64,000 bases of DNA from Actinomyces capricornis. GTDB lineage: Bacteria; Actinomycetota; Actinomycetes; Actinomycetales; Actinomycetaceae. The DNA lies in contig NZ_AP025017.1 of the NCBI RefSeq assembly GCF_019974135.1, positions 1,984,001-2,048,000 on the forward strand. Reading direction: 5' to 3'. Each line of letters begins with the position of its first letter. The first letter of the stretch is position 1. A program made the translations under genes and the position numbers. This document shows positions 24,638-33,908 of this stretch, in pieces. Under the pieces are notes generated by a model. The model did not search any database. It was not told where the DNA came from and saw nothing but the letters and a program-made list of their open reading frames with translations.

Positions 24638-25939
24638 ATGACGCAGCCCAGCCGCGCAGCCCGCACCGACTCCGTGGGTCGGGGGCCTGACGCTGCGGAT
24701 GCCTGCCTGATGCCGCTGACCGCCCCGGAGGGGGAGTCCCAGGAGGCGTGGCCCGCAGCCGTGGCCGCCCTGGCCCGGCCGCTGGGCGGCCCGGCGCCCA
24801 CGACCCTGGCCGAGATGACGACCCTGCGCGTGGGCGGGCCCATCGGCGGCTTCGTGGAGGCCACCACCGAGGCCGAGCTCATCGACGCGGTGCGGGGCGC
24901 CGATGACGCCGGCACCCCCCTGCTGGTCATCGGCGGGGGCTCCAACATCCTGGCCTCCGACGCCGGCTTCGAGGGCCTGGTGGTGCGCGACGCCCGCCAG
25001 GAGGTGCGGACCGACTCCGACAGCGCCTGCGGGGGCGTGGAGTTCACCGTGACGGCGGGCACCACCTGGGACGACCTGGTGCGCCAGGCCATCGCCTCCC
25101 ATTGGGCGGGCTTCGCCCCCCTGTCCGGCATCCCCGGCACCGTGGGGGCGGCGCCGGTGCAGAACATCGGGGCCTACGGCGCCGAGGTCTCCGAGCTCCT
25201 GGCCTCCGTGCGCGCCTGGGATCGGCTGACGGGCCGCACCGCCCACCTGCCCCTGTCGAAGCTGGCCCTGTCCTACCGGGACTCCGCCCTCAAGCGCTCC
25301 CTGACCGACGCCGAGGTCGGCGGCGGGCGCCTGTGGGGCCCTACGGGCCGCTGGGTGGTCCTGGAGGTGGGCTTCCATGTGCGCCAGGCCTCCCTGTCCG
25401 CCCCCATCGCCTACAGCCAGCTCGCCGGTGCCCTCGGCGTCGAGCTCGGGGAGCGCGTCCCAGCCGCGCGGGTGCGCGAGGCGGTCCTGGAGCTGCGCCG
25501 CTCCAAGGGCATGGTCCTGGACGACGCCGACCGCGACACCTGGTCGGCCGGCTCCTTCTTCACCAACCCGATCCTCACCGAGGAGCAGGCCGCGGCCCTG
25601 CCCGAGCAGGCCCCCCGCTTCCCCGTGACCGACCACTCCAAGGTGGTCCTGGGCACCCGGGCCGCCCCCGTCATCGAGGGCCTGGTCAAGACCAGTGCTG
25701 CCTGGCTCATCGACCATGCGGGATTCACCAGGGGCTTCGCCCTGGGCGGCGCCGGCACGGAGAGCGGCGCACCGGGTGGTGCTCCCGCCTCGCTGTCCAC
25801 CAAGCACGTCCTGGCGCTGACCAACCGGGGTGGGGCCACGGCGGCGGATATCGCGGCCCTGCGCGACGCCGTCGTGGCCGGGGTCCAGGAGCGCTACGGC
25901 GTGACCCTGGTGCCCGAGCCGGTGCACGTGGGCTGGTGA
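24638..25939 (+). CDS. murB: UDP-N-acetylmuramate dehydrogenase (UDP-N-acetylenolpyruvoylglucosamine reductase)
   Basis: FAD and NADPH enzyme that reduces the enolpyruvyl group to make UDP-MurNAc in peptidoglycan synthesis. 433 residues, longer than the usual 300-350 because of a 50-residue N-terminal tail and a Gly/Ala insert near residue 375. FAD-binding motifs VIGGGSNILASD and SGIPGTVGAAPVQNIGAYG are clear, and AGSFFTNPIL holds the Ser proton donor; LVKTSAAWLIDHAGF and the closing VPEPVHVGW are C-terminal marks. The ATG at 24638 has GAGGAGAG upstream. It stands alone after bS22. Confidence 0.95.
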   Translation: MTQPSRAARTDSVGRGPDAADACLMPLTAPEGESQEAWPAAVAALARPLGGPAPTTLAEMTTLRVGGPIGGFVEATTEAELIDAVRGADDAGTPLLVIGGGSNILASDAGFEGLVVRDARQEVRTDSDSACGGVEFTVTAGTTWDDLVRQAIASHWAGFAPLSGIPGTVGAAPVQNIGAYGAEVSELLASVRAWDRLTGRTAHLPLSKLALSYRDSALKRSLTDAEVGGGRLWGPTGRWVVLEVGFHVRQASLSAPIAYSQLAGALGVELGERVPAARVREAVLELRRSKGMVLDDADRDTWSAGSFFTNPILTEEQAAALPEQAPRFPVTDHSKVVLGTRAAPVIEGLVKTSAAWLIDHAGFTRGFALGGAGTESGAPGGAPASLSTKHVLALTNRGGATAADIAALRDAVVAGVQERYGVTLVPEPVHVGW

Positions 25940-26029
25940 GGGCGGCCCGGGCCCACCGCTGAGGGCCCCGCGCCGCGGGCGCCTGCCTTCCTGAGGAGCT
26001 CCTGCGCCGCGGGCCGCCAACCCCGCACG

Positions 26030-26057
26030 CAAACGATTGCGTTTGTGCAAACGTTTG
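26030..26057. promoter_or_regulatory. Two LacI-family operator-like palindromes upstream of the organophosphate antiporter
   Basis: CAAACGATTGCGTTTG (26030-26045) has perfect CAAACG/CGTTTG arms, and CAAACGTTTG (26048-26057) is a perfect palindrome with the central CG typical of LacI-GalR operators. They are about 90-115 bases before the antiporter ATG. The LacI-family protein at 28363-29379 is the obvious candidate to bind them. Confidence 0.7.
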
Positions 26058-26143
26058 TGTACCGTGTGGGGCACCATCACGCCGCCCCGGGCCCGCGCCG
26101 CCGGGGCGGCGCCCATCCCTTCTGAACCACAACGAGGTGGATC

Positions 26144-27556
26144 ATGAACAACAGCAGTGGTCTGTTCGGGATCAGCGCCAAGCCGCTGGGACAGATACCC
26201 CTCCAGGTCCAGCGCAAGCGCTGGATCTGGGAGTTCCTCAAGACCTACTCCGTCCTCATCATCGCCTACGGGGGCTTCTACCTCCTGCGGACCAACTTCA
26301 AATCGGCCCAGCCCTTCCTCGTGGAGCAGGTGGGCCTGACCACCACACAGCTGGGGGCCATCGGCTTCGGCTTCTCCCTGACCTACGGCTTCGGCGGCCT
26401 GGTGCTCGGCTTCTTCATCGACGGGCGCAACACCAAGAGGGTGGTGGCCGCCCTGCTCCTCGCCTCGGGCCTGACCTCGATCCTCATCGGCATCGTGCTG
26501 GCCGCCGGGGGCAGCCCGTACGGGTGGATGATCCTGCTGTGGTCCCTCAACGGCCTGTTCCAGGCCCCCGGAGGGCCGTGCTGCAACTCCACGATGAACC
26601 GATGGACGCCACGACGCCTGCGGGGCCGCTTCATCGGCTGGTGGAACTCCTCCCACAACCTGGGCGCCATGATCGCCGGCGCACTGGCCCTGTGGGGCGC
26701 CAACACCCTGTTCCACGGCTCAGTCATCGGCATGTTCATCGTGCCCGCCATCGTGGCCATCCCCATCGGCATCTGGGGCTACTTCTTCGGCAAGGACGAC
26801 CCGGTGGAGCTGGGCTGGAGCACGCCCGAGGAGATCTTCGACGAGCCCCAGTCCAAGGCCGACGCCGTTACCGAGGACATCCCCAAGGGCCGGATCCTCA
26901 TGGACTACGTCGTGAAGAACCCCGCCGTCTGGTTCCTGTGCATCGCCAACGTCGCCGCCTACTGCGTGCGCATCGGCATCGACAACTGGAACGTCCTCTA
27001 CACCCATGATGTCCTGGGCTTCTCCGACTACGTCGCGGTCAACTCCACCATCGCCCTGGAGCTCGGCGGCCTGGCCGGCTCCCTGCTGTGGGGCTACGCC
27101 TCGGACAGGATGGGCGGGCGCCGGGCCCTGGCCGCCGCCATCGGCATCGCCCTGGTCATCATCCCCATCTGGGTCTACTCCCAGGCCACCACCCCGACCG
27201 TGGTCTATGTCTCCCTGTTCCTCATCGGCTTCCTCATCTTCGGGCCCGTCACGCTCATCGGCATCTGCGTCATCGGCTTCGCCCCCAAGACCGCCACCGT
27301 CGTGGTCAATGCCGTGCCCCGCGCCTTCGGGTACGTCTTCGGCGACTCCATGGCCAAGGTCCTCCTGGGACGGATCGCCGACCCCACCAAGGACGGCGTC
27401 ACCATCCTGGGCCACACCCTGCACGGCTGGGGATCGACCTTCACGGTGCTCATCGCCTCGGCGGCGGTGGGCCTGGCCTGCCTCATCGTCGTTGCGCTGC
27501 TGGAGGAGCGGCTCATCCGCGGTGACCGCGCCTTCTCCCAGGGCGAGGAGGAATGA
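26144..27556 (+). CDS. Organophosphate:phosphate antiporter (GlpT/UhpT family)
   Basis: MFS carrier of the OPA family, 470 residues, twelve helices. GGFYLLRTNFKSAQPFLVEQ closely follows the first-helix motif of GlpT/UhpT with the Arg that binds phosphate, and the second conserved Arg lies in the CVRIGIDNW segment near residue 270. It would import a phosphorylated sugar or glycerol-3-phosphate in exchange for phosphate. GAGGTGG precedes the ATG. Its stop overlaps the phosphatase-family gene start by 4 bases. Two LacI-type operators lie upstream. Whether the substrate is hexose-P, glycerol-P or another ester is not decided. Confidence 0.86.
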   Translation: MNNSSGLFGISAKPLGQIPLQVQRKRWIWEFLKTYSVLIIAYGGFYLLRTNFKSAQPFLVEQVGLTTTQLGAIGFGFSLTYGFGGLVLGFFIDGRNTKRVVAALLLASGLTSILIGIVLAAGGSPYGWMILLWSLNGLFQAPGGPCCNSTMNRWTPRRLRGRFIGWWNSSHNLGAMIAGALALWGANTLFHGSVIGMFIVPAIVAIPIGIWGYFFGKDDPVELGWSTPEEIFDEPQSKADAVTEDIPKGRILMDYVVKNPAVWFLCIANVAAYCVRIGIDNWNVLYTHDVLGFSDYVAVNSTIALELGGLAGSLLWGYASDRMGGRRALAAAIGIALVIIPIWVYSQATTPTVVYVSLFLIGFLIFGPVTLIGICVIGFAPKTATVVVNAVPRAFGYVFGDSMAKVLLGRIADPTKDGVTILGHTLHGWGSTFTVLIASAAVGLACLIVVALLEERLIRGDRAFSQGEEE

Positions 27557-28344
27557 TGGGCGCCATGGCACCCCGCAGCGATCTCGACGATCTCCTGGCA
27601 CTGGCGGTCGACGTCGTCCGGGAGGCGGCCGCCATGGCCCTCCACCCGGGCCGCGACCTTGGGATCCGCGTCAAGGCGGACCGCAACGATCTGGTCACCG
27701 CCGTGGACCGGCGCATCGAGGAGTATGTGGCCGCCCGCCTGCAGGCCACCGGGTACGGCCTGCTGGGGGAGGAGGGACACGGCGTGGAGACCTGGCAGGG
27801 CCGGGTGTGGGTCCTGGACCCCATCGACGGGACGATGAACTTCGTCCAGACCCATCGGGACTACGCGGTCAGCCTGGCCCTGTGCGAGGACGGCGCCCCG
27901 GTGCTCGCCGTGGTCATGGACGTGGTGGCCGACCGCTGCTACACCGCCGTGCGCGCAGGCGGCGCGCGCTGCAACGGCCAGGCCCTGAGCCCCGTCGTCG
28001 ACGGGCGCGGCTACCGCGACGCCGTCCTCATCACCGATCTCAAGGAGATGCGGGCCCTGCCCCGCCTGGCCCAGTGCCTGGAGGAGTCCCGCGGGCACCG
28101 GCGCTACGGCTCGGCGGCCCTGGAGTGCGTGGAGGTCGCGGCCGGCCGGGCCGGCGCCTTCGTGCACATGTGGGTCTCGCCCTGGGATATCGCGGCGGCC
28201 AGCCTCATCTGCTCCGAGCTCGGGGTGCGGGTCACCCGCCTGGACGGCACGCCCCTGGACCTGCGGTGGAAGGGCTCCGTGCTCGCCGCGCCCCCGACCA
28301 TCCACGACCAGCTCCTGCACCGGCTCATGATCGACCCCCGGTAG
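27553..28344 (+). CDS. Inositol monophosphatase family protein (SuhB-like)
   Basis: Mg-dependent phosphatase of 263 residues. Motif GEEGHG gives the metal-ligand Glu, WVLDPIDGTMNF is the core DPIDGT motif, and SPWDIAAASLI gives the last Asp. It could hydrolyse inositol phosphate, another sugar phosphate, or fructose-1,6-bisphosphate. Start 27553 overlaps the antiporter stop (ATGA), so carrier and phosphatase are made together; an attractive inference is that the imported phosphate ester is dephosphorylated. Its stop is only 18 bases from the stop of the convergent LacI gene, leaving no room for a classic terminator. Confidence 0.88.
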   Translation: MMGAMAPRSDLDDLLALAVDVVREAAAMALHPGRDLGIRVKADRNDLVTAVDRRIEEYVAARLQATGYGLLGEEGHGVETWQGRVWVLDPIDGTMNFVQTHRDYAVSLALCEDGAPVLAVVMDVVADRCYTAVRAGGARCNGQALSPVVDGRGYRDAVLITDLKEMRALPRLAQCLEESRGHRRYGSAALECVEVAAGRAGAFVHMWVSPWDIAAASLICSELGVRVTRLDGTPLDLRWKGSVLAAPPTIHDQLLHRLMIDPR

Positions 28345-28362
28345 AGCGGAGCGCAGGAGCAC

Positions 28363-29379
28363 TCAGCGGCGCGCCGGGCCGGTGGAGGAGCGCGGCACCA
28401 GGGTGGTGCCCACGGTGCGGCTGACCGGCTCATGGGCTGGTGAGCCGGACTCGACCCGGGCCTCGGCCAGCTCCACGGCCAGGCGCGCCACCTCGGCCGG
28501 GCTGCGGTCGATGGAGGTCAGGTCGAAGGCCGCCGAGGCCGCCAGCCGGGAGTTGTCGACGCCGGCCACCGACAGGTCGGCCCCCGGCCGCAGCCCGGCG
28601 CGCAGCGCGGCGATGATGGCGCCCTGGGCGCACTGGTCGTTGTAGCACACCACCGCCGTGCACGGCTCCTGGCCGGGGTCCGGGCGCAGGCTCCCGGCCA
28701 GGTCCAGGAGCGGGGCGAGAGCGGCCAGGCCCGAGTCGACGTCCGCCCCGCCCGCAACGGTGTGGAAGGCCAGCCCGGCCTGCCCTGCGGCCTGCTGGAA
28801 GGCCCGGCGCCTGGCATCGGCCGAGACCCCCGGGGTGGAGTCGATGTAGAGCAGGCGGCGGTGGCCCAGGCCCCGGAGGTGGTCGATGAGCTGGGCCATG
28901 CCTCCGGAGTTGTCGCTGGTGACCAGGTCCGAGGCGGCCACGGGCCGCTGCTGGCCGATGGTCACCGCCCCCTCCAGGAGGGCGGGCTCGGCCTGCGCCA
29001 CGGTCGCCGGGTCGATGATGATGAGGGTCTGGCAGCGCAGACGGTGCAGGTTCCCGATGGCCTCACCGGCTCCGCGCAGCGGTCCGACGCTCTCGGTGAC
29101 CAGGCGCAGGCCATGGGCCTCGGCCCGGGCCAGGATGTGATCGCGGTAGACGACGTGGAGCTCCTGGTCCAGGCGGCACAGCAGCCCCAGGACGCGGGGG
29201 CGCGGGGCGCGCAGCAGGCTGCCGATGGGGTCGGCCTGGTAGCCCAGGCGCCGTGCGGCCGCCCCGATCCGACGGCGGGTGGACTCGCTGATCTGCGGGC
29301 TGCCGGCCAGCGCCCGGGAGACCGTGGAAGCGGAGTACCCGGTCGCCTCGGCGACATCCTTGAGCGTGGGGCGCCTCAT
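28363..29379 (-). CDS. LacI-family transcriptional regulator
   Basis: 338 residues: an N-terminal HTH (PTLKDVAEATGYSASTVSRA, residues 4-23, with the hinge after SESTRRRIGAAARRLGY) and a periplasmic-binding-protein-like effector domain (about 62-330). Effector is unknown. The ATG at 29379 has GGAGG 11 bases upstream and overlaps the adenosine deaminase stop by 4 bases, so the regulator is translated together with the deaminase. It converges on the antiporter-phosphatase operon, whose upstream region has two LacI-type operators, so it probably represses that operon. Confidence 0.9.
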   Translation of the reverse strand: MRRPTLKDVAEATGYSASTVSRALAGSPQISESTRRRIGAAARRLGYQADPIGSLLRAPRPRVLGLLCRLDQELHVVYRDHILARAEAHGLRLVTESVGPLRGAGEAIGNLHRLRCQTLIIIDPATVAQAEPALLEGAVTIGQQRPVAASDLVTSDNSGGMAQLIDHLRGLGHRRLLYIDSTPGVSADARRRAFQQAAGQAGLAFHTVAGGADVDSGLAALAPLLDLAGSLRPDPGQEPCTAVVCYNDQCAQGAIIAALRAGLRPGADLSVAGVDNSRLAASAAFDLTSIDRSPAEVARLAVELAEARVESGSPAHEPVSRTVGTTLVPRSSTGPARR

Positions 29380-30524
29380 CGGCTCTGCGCCTCCGGTGCT
29401 GCGGAGCCCCACTGGCCATCGTTCCCACGGCTGTCCCCGGGGCCATCCCCCTGGAGGCCGCCGCCGGGGCCCCCGGTGGGCTGGGGTCCGGAGCGCTGCG
29501 AGTCGGGGTCGGGGCCCGCCAGCCAGTCCTCGACCTGGGCCAGCCACTGCTGCTTGGAGTCCGCAGAGGCCAGTGAGGCGCGGATCGAGCCGCGCGCGAG
29601 CTCTGCCAGGGCCGCGTCGTCGCAGCCCAGGGATCGGGCGATCTCGTACTGGTCGACCAGCCGGGACTGGAAGAGCAGCGGGTCGTCGGCGCCCAGGGCC
29701 ACCTGGGCCCCATGGGCCAGCAGTGCGGGGAGCGGCACCTGCTGCGTGCTGGGGTAGACGCCCAGGCCCACATTGGAGGCCGGGCACACCTCCAGGCTGA
29801 TGCCCTGGCCGACCACCTCCGCCAGTAGCGCCGGGTCCTCCCCGGTGCGCACCCCGTGCCCCAGGCGGGTGGGGCCCAGGGCGGAGACCACCTCGCGCAC
29901 ATGCTCGGGCCCCAGCAGCTCCCCGCCGTGGGGCATGCAGGCCAGGCCGCCGCGGCGGGCGATGGCGAAGGCCGGGCCCCAGGAGGCCGTCTGCCCGGCG
30001 CGCTCGTCATTGGACAGCCCGAAGCCGACGACGCTGCCCGGATCCTGCCCGGCGTAGCGCACCGCCAGGCGGGCCAGGGTGCGCCCGTCCAGGGGGTGGC
30101 GCATGCGGGAGGCCGCCACGATGATCGCCACCTCCACGCCCGTCAGGGCGGTGGCCTGGCGGGCGGCGTCCAGGATGATCTCCAGGGCCGGGGTGATACC
30201 GCCCACGAAGGGGGCGTAGCTGGTGGGGTCCACCTGCATCTCCAGGCGGCGCGAGCCCTCAGCCGCGTCATCCATGGCCGCCTCCAGGACCAGGCGGCGC
30301 ATGGTCTCCTCACTGCGCACCAGGGCTCGGGCAGTGTCGTAGGCGCGCTGGAAGCGGAACCAGCCCCGCCGGTCCGCCGGGACGCGCAGCGGGTCGCCGT
30401 CCAGGAGGCTGGCGGGCAGGCGCGTGCGCGTGGCGGTGGCGAGCTCGACCAGCGTCTCCAGGCGCATGGAACCCGTGAAGTGCAGGTGCAGGTGCGCCTT
30501 GGGCAGGGCGGCGAGATCGCGCAT
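29376..30524 (-). CDS. add: Adenosine deaminase
   Basis: Zinc hydrolase of purine salvage converting adenosine to inosine, 382 residues. Metal and catalytic motifs are all present: KAHLHLHFTGSMR near 9-21 (HxH), MPHGGE (catalytic Glu and His), LGHGVR, SNVGLGVYPS and the Asp pair in LGADDPLLF. The last 45 residues are a Gly/Pro/Ser-rich extension beyond the family's usual end. Family members such as adenine deaminase or aminodeoxyfutalosine deaminase are also conceivable. ATG 30524 starts the fold. It is the first gene of the add-lacI operon. Confidence 0.88.
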   Translation of the reverse strand: MRDLAALPKAHLHLHFTGSMRLETLVELATATRTRLPASLLDGDPLRVPADRRGWFRFQRAYDTARALVRSEETMRRLVLEAAMDDAAEGSRRLEMQVDPTSYAPFVGGITPALEIILDAARQATALTGVEVAIIVAASRMRHPLDGRTLARLAVRYAGQDPGSVVGFGLSNDERAGQTASWGPAFAIARRGGLACMPHGGELLGPEHVREVVSALGPTRLGHGVRTGEDPALLAEVVGQGISLEVCPASNVGLGVYPSTQQVPLPALLAHGAQVALGADDPLLFQSRLVDQYEIARSLGCDDAALAELARGSIRASLASADSKQQWLAQVEDWLAGPDPDSQRSGPQPTGGPGGGLQGDGPGDSRGNDGQWGSAAPEAQSR

Positions 30525-30565
30525 GGACGGAATTGTTCCATGAAGCGACCCCTCAGCCGGTGGCG

Positions 30566-30617
30566 GGACCCGCGGGCCGGACCCGCGGGCCGGACCCGCG
30601 GGCCGGACTCGCGGCCC
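30566..30617. repeat. 13-bp tandem repeat, four units
   Basis: GGACCCGCGGGCC occurs three times in a row (30566, 30579, 30592) with a fourth degenerate unit at 30605. Each unit is nearly self-complementary. It lies 42 bases upstream of add, in the shared upstream region of two divergent genes. Confidence 0.8.
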
Positions 30618-30731
30618 GATCCGCGCCGGACCCACGGGGAACCGGTGCGCATCCCGCCCGCGAGCCCGGCCTGGACCTCTTATCCACGGCGAATCATGGT
30701 CTTGGCGCAGTCGGTGGGGCAGACTTGAGGC

Positions 30732-31976
30732 ATGAACCACTCGTCGGCCACGCATGAGCCGGAGGAGGTCGCCCTGCTGACCGGGCCGCGCGCTGCCTCT
30801 GTGCTCTCGGCGGCATTGGCGCCCTCGGGGCAGGGACTGGCCAGCTGGGAGGTCCACTCGGTCCACCACCGCCCCGGCGCGGGGGTCTCCGTGGGCTACA
30901 CCGCCGTCGTCGTCTCCGGGGGGCGCTCGACCACCGAGTACCTGTGCGCGACCACCGCCCGCCTGTCCAATCCCGGTGCCCCCGGGCTCACGCGCGTGGC
31001 CCCCACGGGAGGCGATGGGCCCGTGGTCCATGTGTGGCGCCACCCGGCCGACCCCGAGCTGCCGGGGCTGGCGGTGGCCTGCACCCCGGCGCTGCTCTCG
31101 GCCCGCATCGGCACTCAGATCAAGGCCACGATGGTGGCCTACCGCCCCACCCGCCGGGCAGTGGTGCGCACGACCTTCCCGGATAAGACCACCGCCTACG
31201 CCAAGGTCCTGCGCCCCACGCAGGCGGCCGGCTTCGCCCAGCGCCACCGCATGCTCACCGCCGCGGGTGTGCCGGCCCCGGAGGTGCTGCGGGAGGACTC
31301 CGACGGCCTGGTGCTCATCTCGGCCGGCTCCGGCGTGGCCCTGTCGAGCCTGCTGTCCCAGGGGATGGAGGTCGACCAGGCCGAGAGGGTCTTCAACGGC
31401 CTGATCTCCCTGCTGGACTCGCTGCCCCGCAGCGCCCTGCAGCTGCCCGTCCACCCCGCCTGGTCCGACCGGGCCCGCCACTACGCCCATGCCGCCGCCA
31501 CCGTCCTGCCCCAGAGCGCGGTGCGCGCCCGGGCCGTGGCCGACGGCGTGGAGCACCTGATGAAGAGCTCGCACACCGGGCCGCTGGTCCCCGTCCACGG
31601 AGACTTCTACGAGGCCAATATCCTCATGGAGGGGGAGAAGGTCACCTGCCTGCTGGACGTGGACTCCCTGGGACCGGGCTACCGGGTCGATGACCTGGCC
31701 TGCCTGCTGGGGCATATCAGCGTCCTGGACCACCTGGCCCCCTCCTCCTACCCGCGCCTGCGCCCCATCCTGGAGACCTGGACGCGGATGGCCGAGGCCC
31801 TCGTGGACCCCGTGGCCCTGCGCGCGCGCTGCGCCGGGGTGGTCCTGTCGCTGGTGGCGGGCGCCCGGCGGGAGGACGGCGGGCCGTGGCGGGCCGACGC
31901 CGAGGGGCGCCTGGCGCGGGCCGAGGCCTGGCTGGCCCAGGGCCGCGAGATCCTGGCCCGCCGCGGTGCCCACTGA
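30732..31976 (+). CDS. Aminoglycoside phosphotransferase/choline kinase-family protein
   Basis: Kinase-fold protein of 414 residues. The catalytic loop is VPVHGDFYEANIL (near 290-302) and the Mg-binding motif is LLDVDSLGPGYRVDDLACLL. The N-terminal 130 residues form a lobe with KATMVAYRPTRRAVVR and YAKVLRP (ATP Lys). Such proteins in actinobacteria include antibiotic, maltose, fructosamine and small-metabolite kinases; none of the signatures of a resistance enzyme is distinctive, so the substrate is unknown. No ribosome site is evident before ATG 30732. It is divergent from add. Confidence 0.75.
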   Translation: MNHSSATHEPEEVALLTGPRAASVLSAALAPSGQGLASWEVHSVHHRPGAGVSVGYTAVVVSGGRSTTEYLCATTARLSNPGAPGLTRVAPTGGDGPVVHVWRHPADPELPGLAVACTPALLSARIGTQIKATMVAYRPTRRAVVRTTFPDKTTAYAKVLRPTQAAGFAQRHRMLTAAGVPAPEVLREDSDGLVLISAGSGVALSSLLSQGMEVDQAERVFNGLISLLDSLPRSALQLPVHPAWSDRARHYAHAAATVLPQSAVRARAVADGVEHLMKSSHTGPLVPVHGDFYEANILMEGEKVTCLLDVDSLGPGYRVDDLACLLGHISVLDHLAPSSYPRLRPILETWTRMAEALVDPVALRARCAGVVLSLVAGARREDGGPWRADAEGRLARAEAWLAQGREILARRGAH

Positions 31977-32155
31977 ACGGGCCCGCTGAAGGGCGCTGAA
32001 GGGCCCAGCAGCTCCTCCGCCTTTCTCCGGGCTCGCCGCGCCTGCGGTGAGGGCGCCCTGCCCGGGGCGGGTGTCCGGGGCCGTCATCGTCCTGTCATCC
32101 CCATTGCCCGTAGGCTGCCCGCGAGTCCGGTGCCCGCCGGGCGGGAAGGCCAGTC

Positions 32156-33745
32156 ATGCTCCATCCCCTCGCTCCAGTCGCCCTGGCAGGCCCTCTCGGG
32201 TCCGCTGGTGGATCCCCTGTGCCCGCACTGCCGGCGGCGGCTCCCGCCGGCTCGCCCGGGACCGCCTCCGCCGGCCTGCCGGCCGTACTGTCCTCAACGG
32301 CCCTGCCCGCCTCGACGGGGGCGGCCGGGCAGGCCGAGGCGGTGCTCAACGCCCTCCGCGACTTCATCTGGGGCCCGTGGTTCCTCATCCCCCTGCTCCT
32401 GGGCACCGGCATGGTGCTCACGGTGCGCCTGCGGGGCCTGCAGCTGCGCAAGCTCGGGCCGGCGCTGCGCTTCGCCCTCCTCGATCGCCAGGACGGGGAG
32501 AAGGACACCGCCGAGGGCGATATCTCCCACTACCAGGCCCTGACGACGGCGCTGGCGGCCACGGTCGGGGTCGGCAATGTCATCGGCGTGGCCACGGCCA
32601 TCCACCTGGGTGGCCCGGGGGCCCTGTTCTGGATGTGGGTGACGGCGCTGTTCGGCATGGCCTCGAAGTACGCCGAGGCCTTCCTGGCGGTGCGCTTCCG
32701 CACCACCGACGCCCACGGCAAGCAGTCCGGTGGGCCCCAGTACTACCTGCGCCACGCCATCAAGGGCCCCATGGGGCGCTTCCTGTCGGTGTTCTTCGCC
32801 GTGGCCGCCATCCTGGCCTCCTTCGGGATCGGCTCGACCACCCAGTCCAATGCGGTGGCCGCTCAGCTGTCCCACTCCTTCGGTTGGGACCCGGCCCTGG
32901 TGGGGATCCTGCTGGCTATCGCCGTCGGCGCGGTGCTCCTGGGCGGCATCAATGCCATCGGCACCGTCACGGCTGCCTTCGTGCCCATGATGATCGTCTT
33001 CTACGTCTCGGGGTGCCTCTACATCCTGGCGGCCAATATCGGCTCCATCCCCGACGCCCTGGGCATGGTCCTCCAGGGGGCCTTCACCGGCTCGGGGGCG
33101 GCGGGCGGATTCCTGGGCTCCACAGTCCTCCTGGCCATCCAGTACGGGGTGGCCCGGGGCATCTTCTCCAATGAGTCGGGCATGGGATCGGCGGCCATCG
33201 CCGCAGCGGCGGCCAAGACCAAGCACCCCACCCGCCAGGGCCTGGTGTCCATGACCCAGACCTTCATCGACACCATCATCGTGGTCACCTGCACGGGCCT
33301 GGTCATCCTGACCACGGGCAGCTGGATGGGGCAGGACCCCGAGACCATGACGGCGGAGGCCTTCAGCCACGGCCTGCCCGGCCAGTGGGGCCACTACATC
33401 GTCTCGGTGGCCCTGGTCTTCCTGGCCTCCTCCACCATCCTGGGGTGGGCCTACTACGCCGAGCGCTGCGTGGTCAGGCTCGTGGGGGTCCACGGGGTGC
33501 TGCCCTTCCGCATGGTGTTCACCATCGCCGTCTTCATCGGCTCGGTAACGAGCCTGGATGCGGTGTGGGCCTTCGCGGATATCGCCAACGGGCTCATGGC
33601 CGTGCCCAACCTCATCGGCCTGCTCGTGCTCTCGGGCCTCATCGTCCGTGAGACCCGCGACTACCTGGCCCAGGACCCCCACCTGCGCCGGCCCGGGGGC
33701 GAGTTCACCTCCGTGCCGGGGTCGCCGGCGCTCCAGGAGTCCTGA
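32156..33745 (+). CDS. Alanine/glycine:cation symporter (AGCS family)
   Basis: Sodium- or proton-coupled amino-acid importer of 529 residues, about 11 helices. After a long Ala/Pro-rich N-terminal tail (about 1-60) the family starts at IWGPWFLIPLLLGTGM. AGCS marks are ATVGVGNVIGVATAI near 133-147, GGPQYYLRHAI, and IFSNESGMGSAAIAAAA. The tail could be an uncleaved signal or a sign that translation starts further in, but no better start is seen. It is alone on its transcript. Confidence 0.9.
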   Translation: MLHPLAPVALAGPLGSAGGSPVPALPAAAPAGSPGTASAGLPAVLSSTALPASTGAAGQAEAVLNALRDFIWGPWFLIPLLLGTGMVLTVRLRGLQLRKLGPALRFALLDRQDGEKDTAEGDISHYQALTTALAATVGVGNVIGVATAIHLGGPGALFWMWVTALFGMASKYAEAFLAVRFRTTDAHGKQSGGPQYYLRHAIKGPMGRFLSVFFAVAAILASFGIGSTTQSNAVAAQLSHSFGWDPALVGILLAIAVGAVLLGGINAIGTVTAAFVPMMIVFYVSGCLYILAANIGSIPDALGMVLQGAFTGSGAAGGFLGSTVLLAIQYGVARGIFSNESGMGSAAIAAAAAKTKHPTRQGLVSMTQTFIDTIIVVTCTGLVILTTGSWMGQDPETMTAEAFSHGLPGQWGHYIVSVALVFLASSTILGWAYYAERCVVRLVGVHGVLPFRMVFTIAVFIGSVTSLDAVWAFADIANGLMAVPNLIGLLVLSGLIVRETRDYLAQDPHLRRPGGEFTSVPGSPALQES

Positions 33746-33851
33746 GCCCCGATCCGGCGGGCGGACCCCCGGGGCACCGACCGGCACGACCCCGCCCCAT
33801 TCTCCCGGTCCGAGGCGGGGATAGGCGTTATGGTGATGTGATCCCTGCGGC

Positions 33852-33879
33852 ACGGCTCCCGCCCCGGGGCGGGAGCCGT
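33852..33879. terminator. Perfect 28-bp palindrome between agcS and narK
   Basis: A loopless palindrome (14-bp arms 33852-33865 and 33866-33879) lies 106 bases past the symporter stop and 29 bases before the NarK GTG. It could be the symporter terminator or a control site in the narK leader. Confidence 0.5.
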
Positions 33880-33908
33880 CGTCGCCGCGTGTCGAGAGAA
33901 GGTGCGTC

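Noticed and set aside
30566..30617. CRISPR array
   Set aside because: Repeats of 13 bases are contiguous, with no spacers and no cas genes.
30732..31976. Aminoglycoside resistance gene
   Set aside because: Only the kinase fold is supported; the sequence lacks features of a named resistance enzyme.
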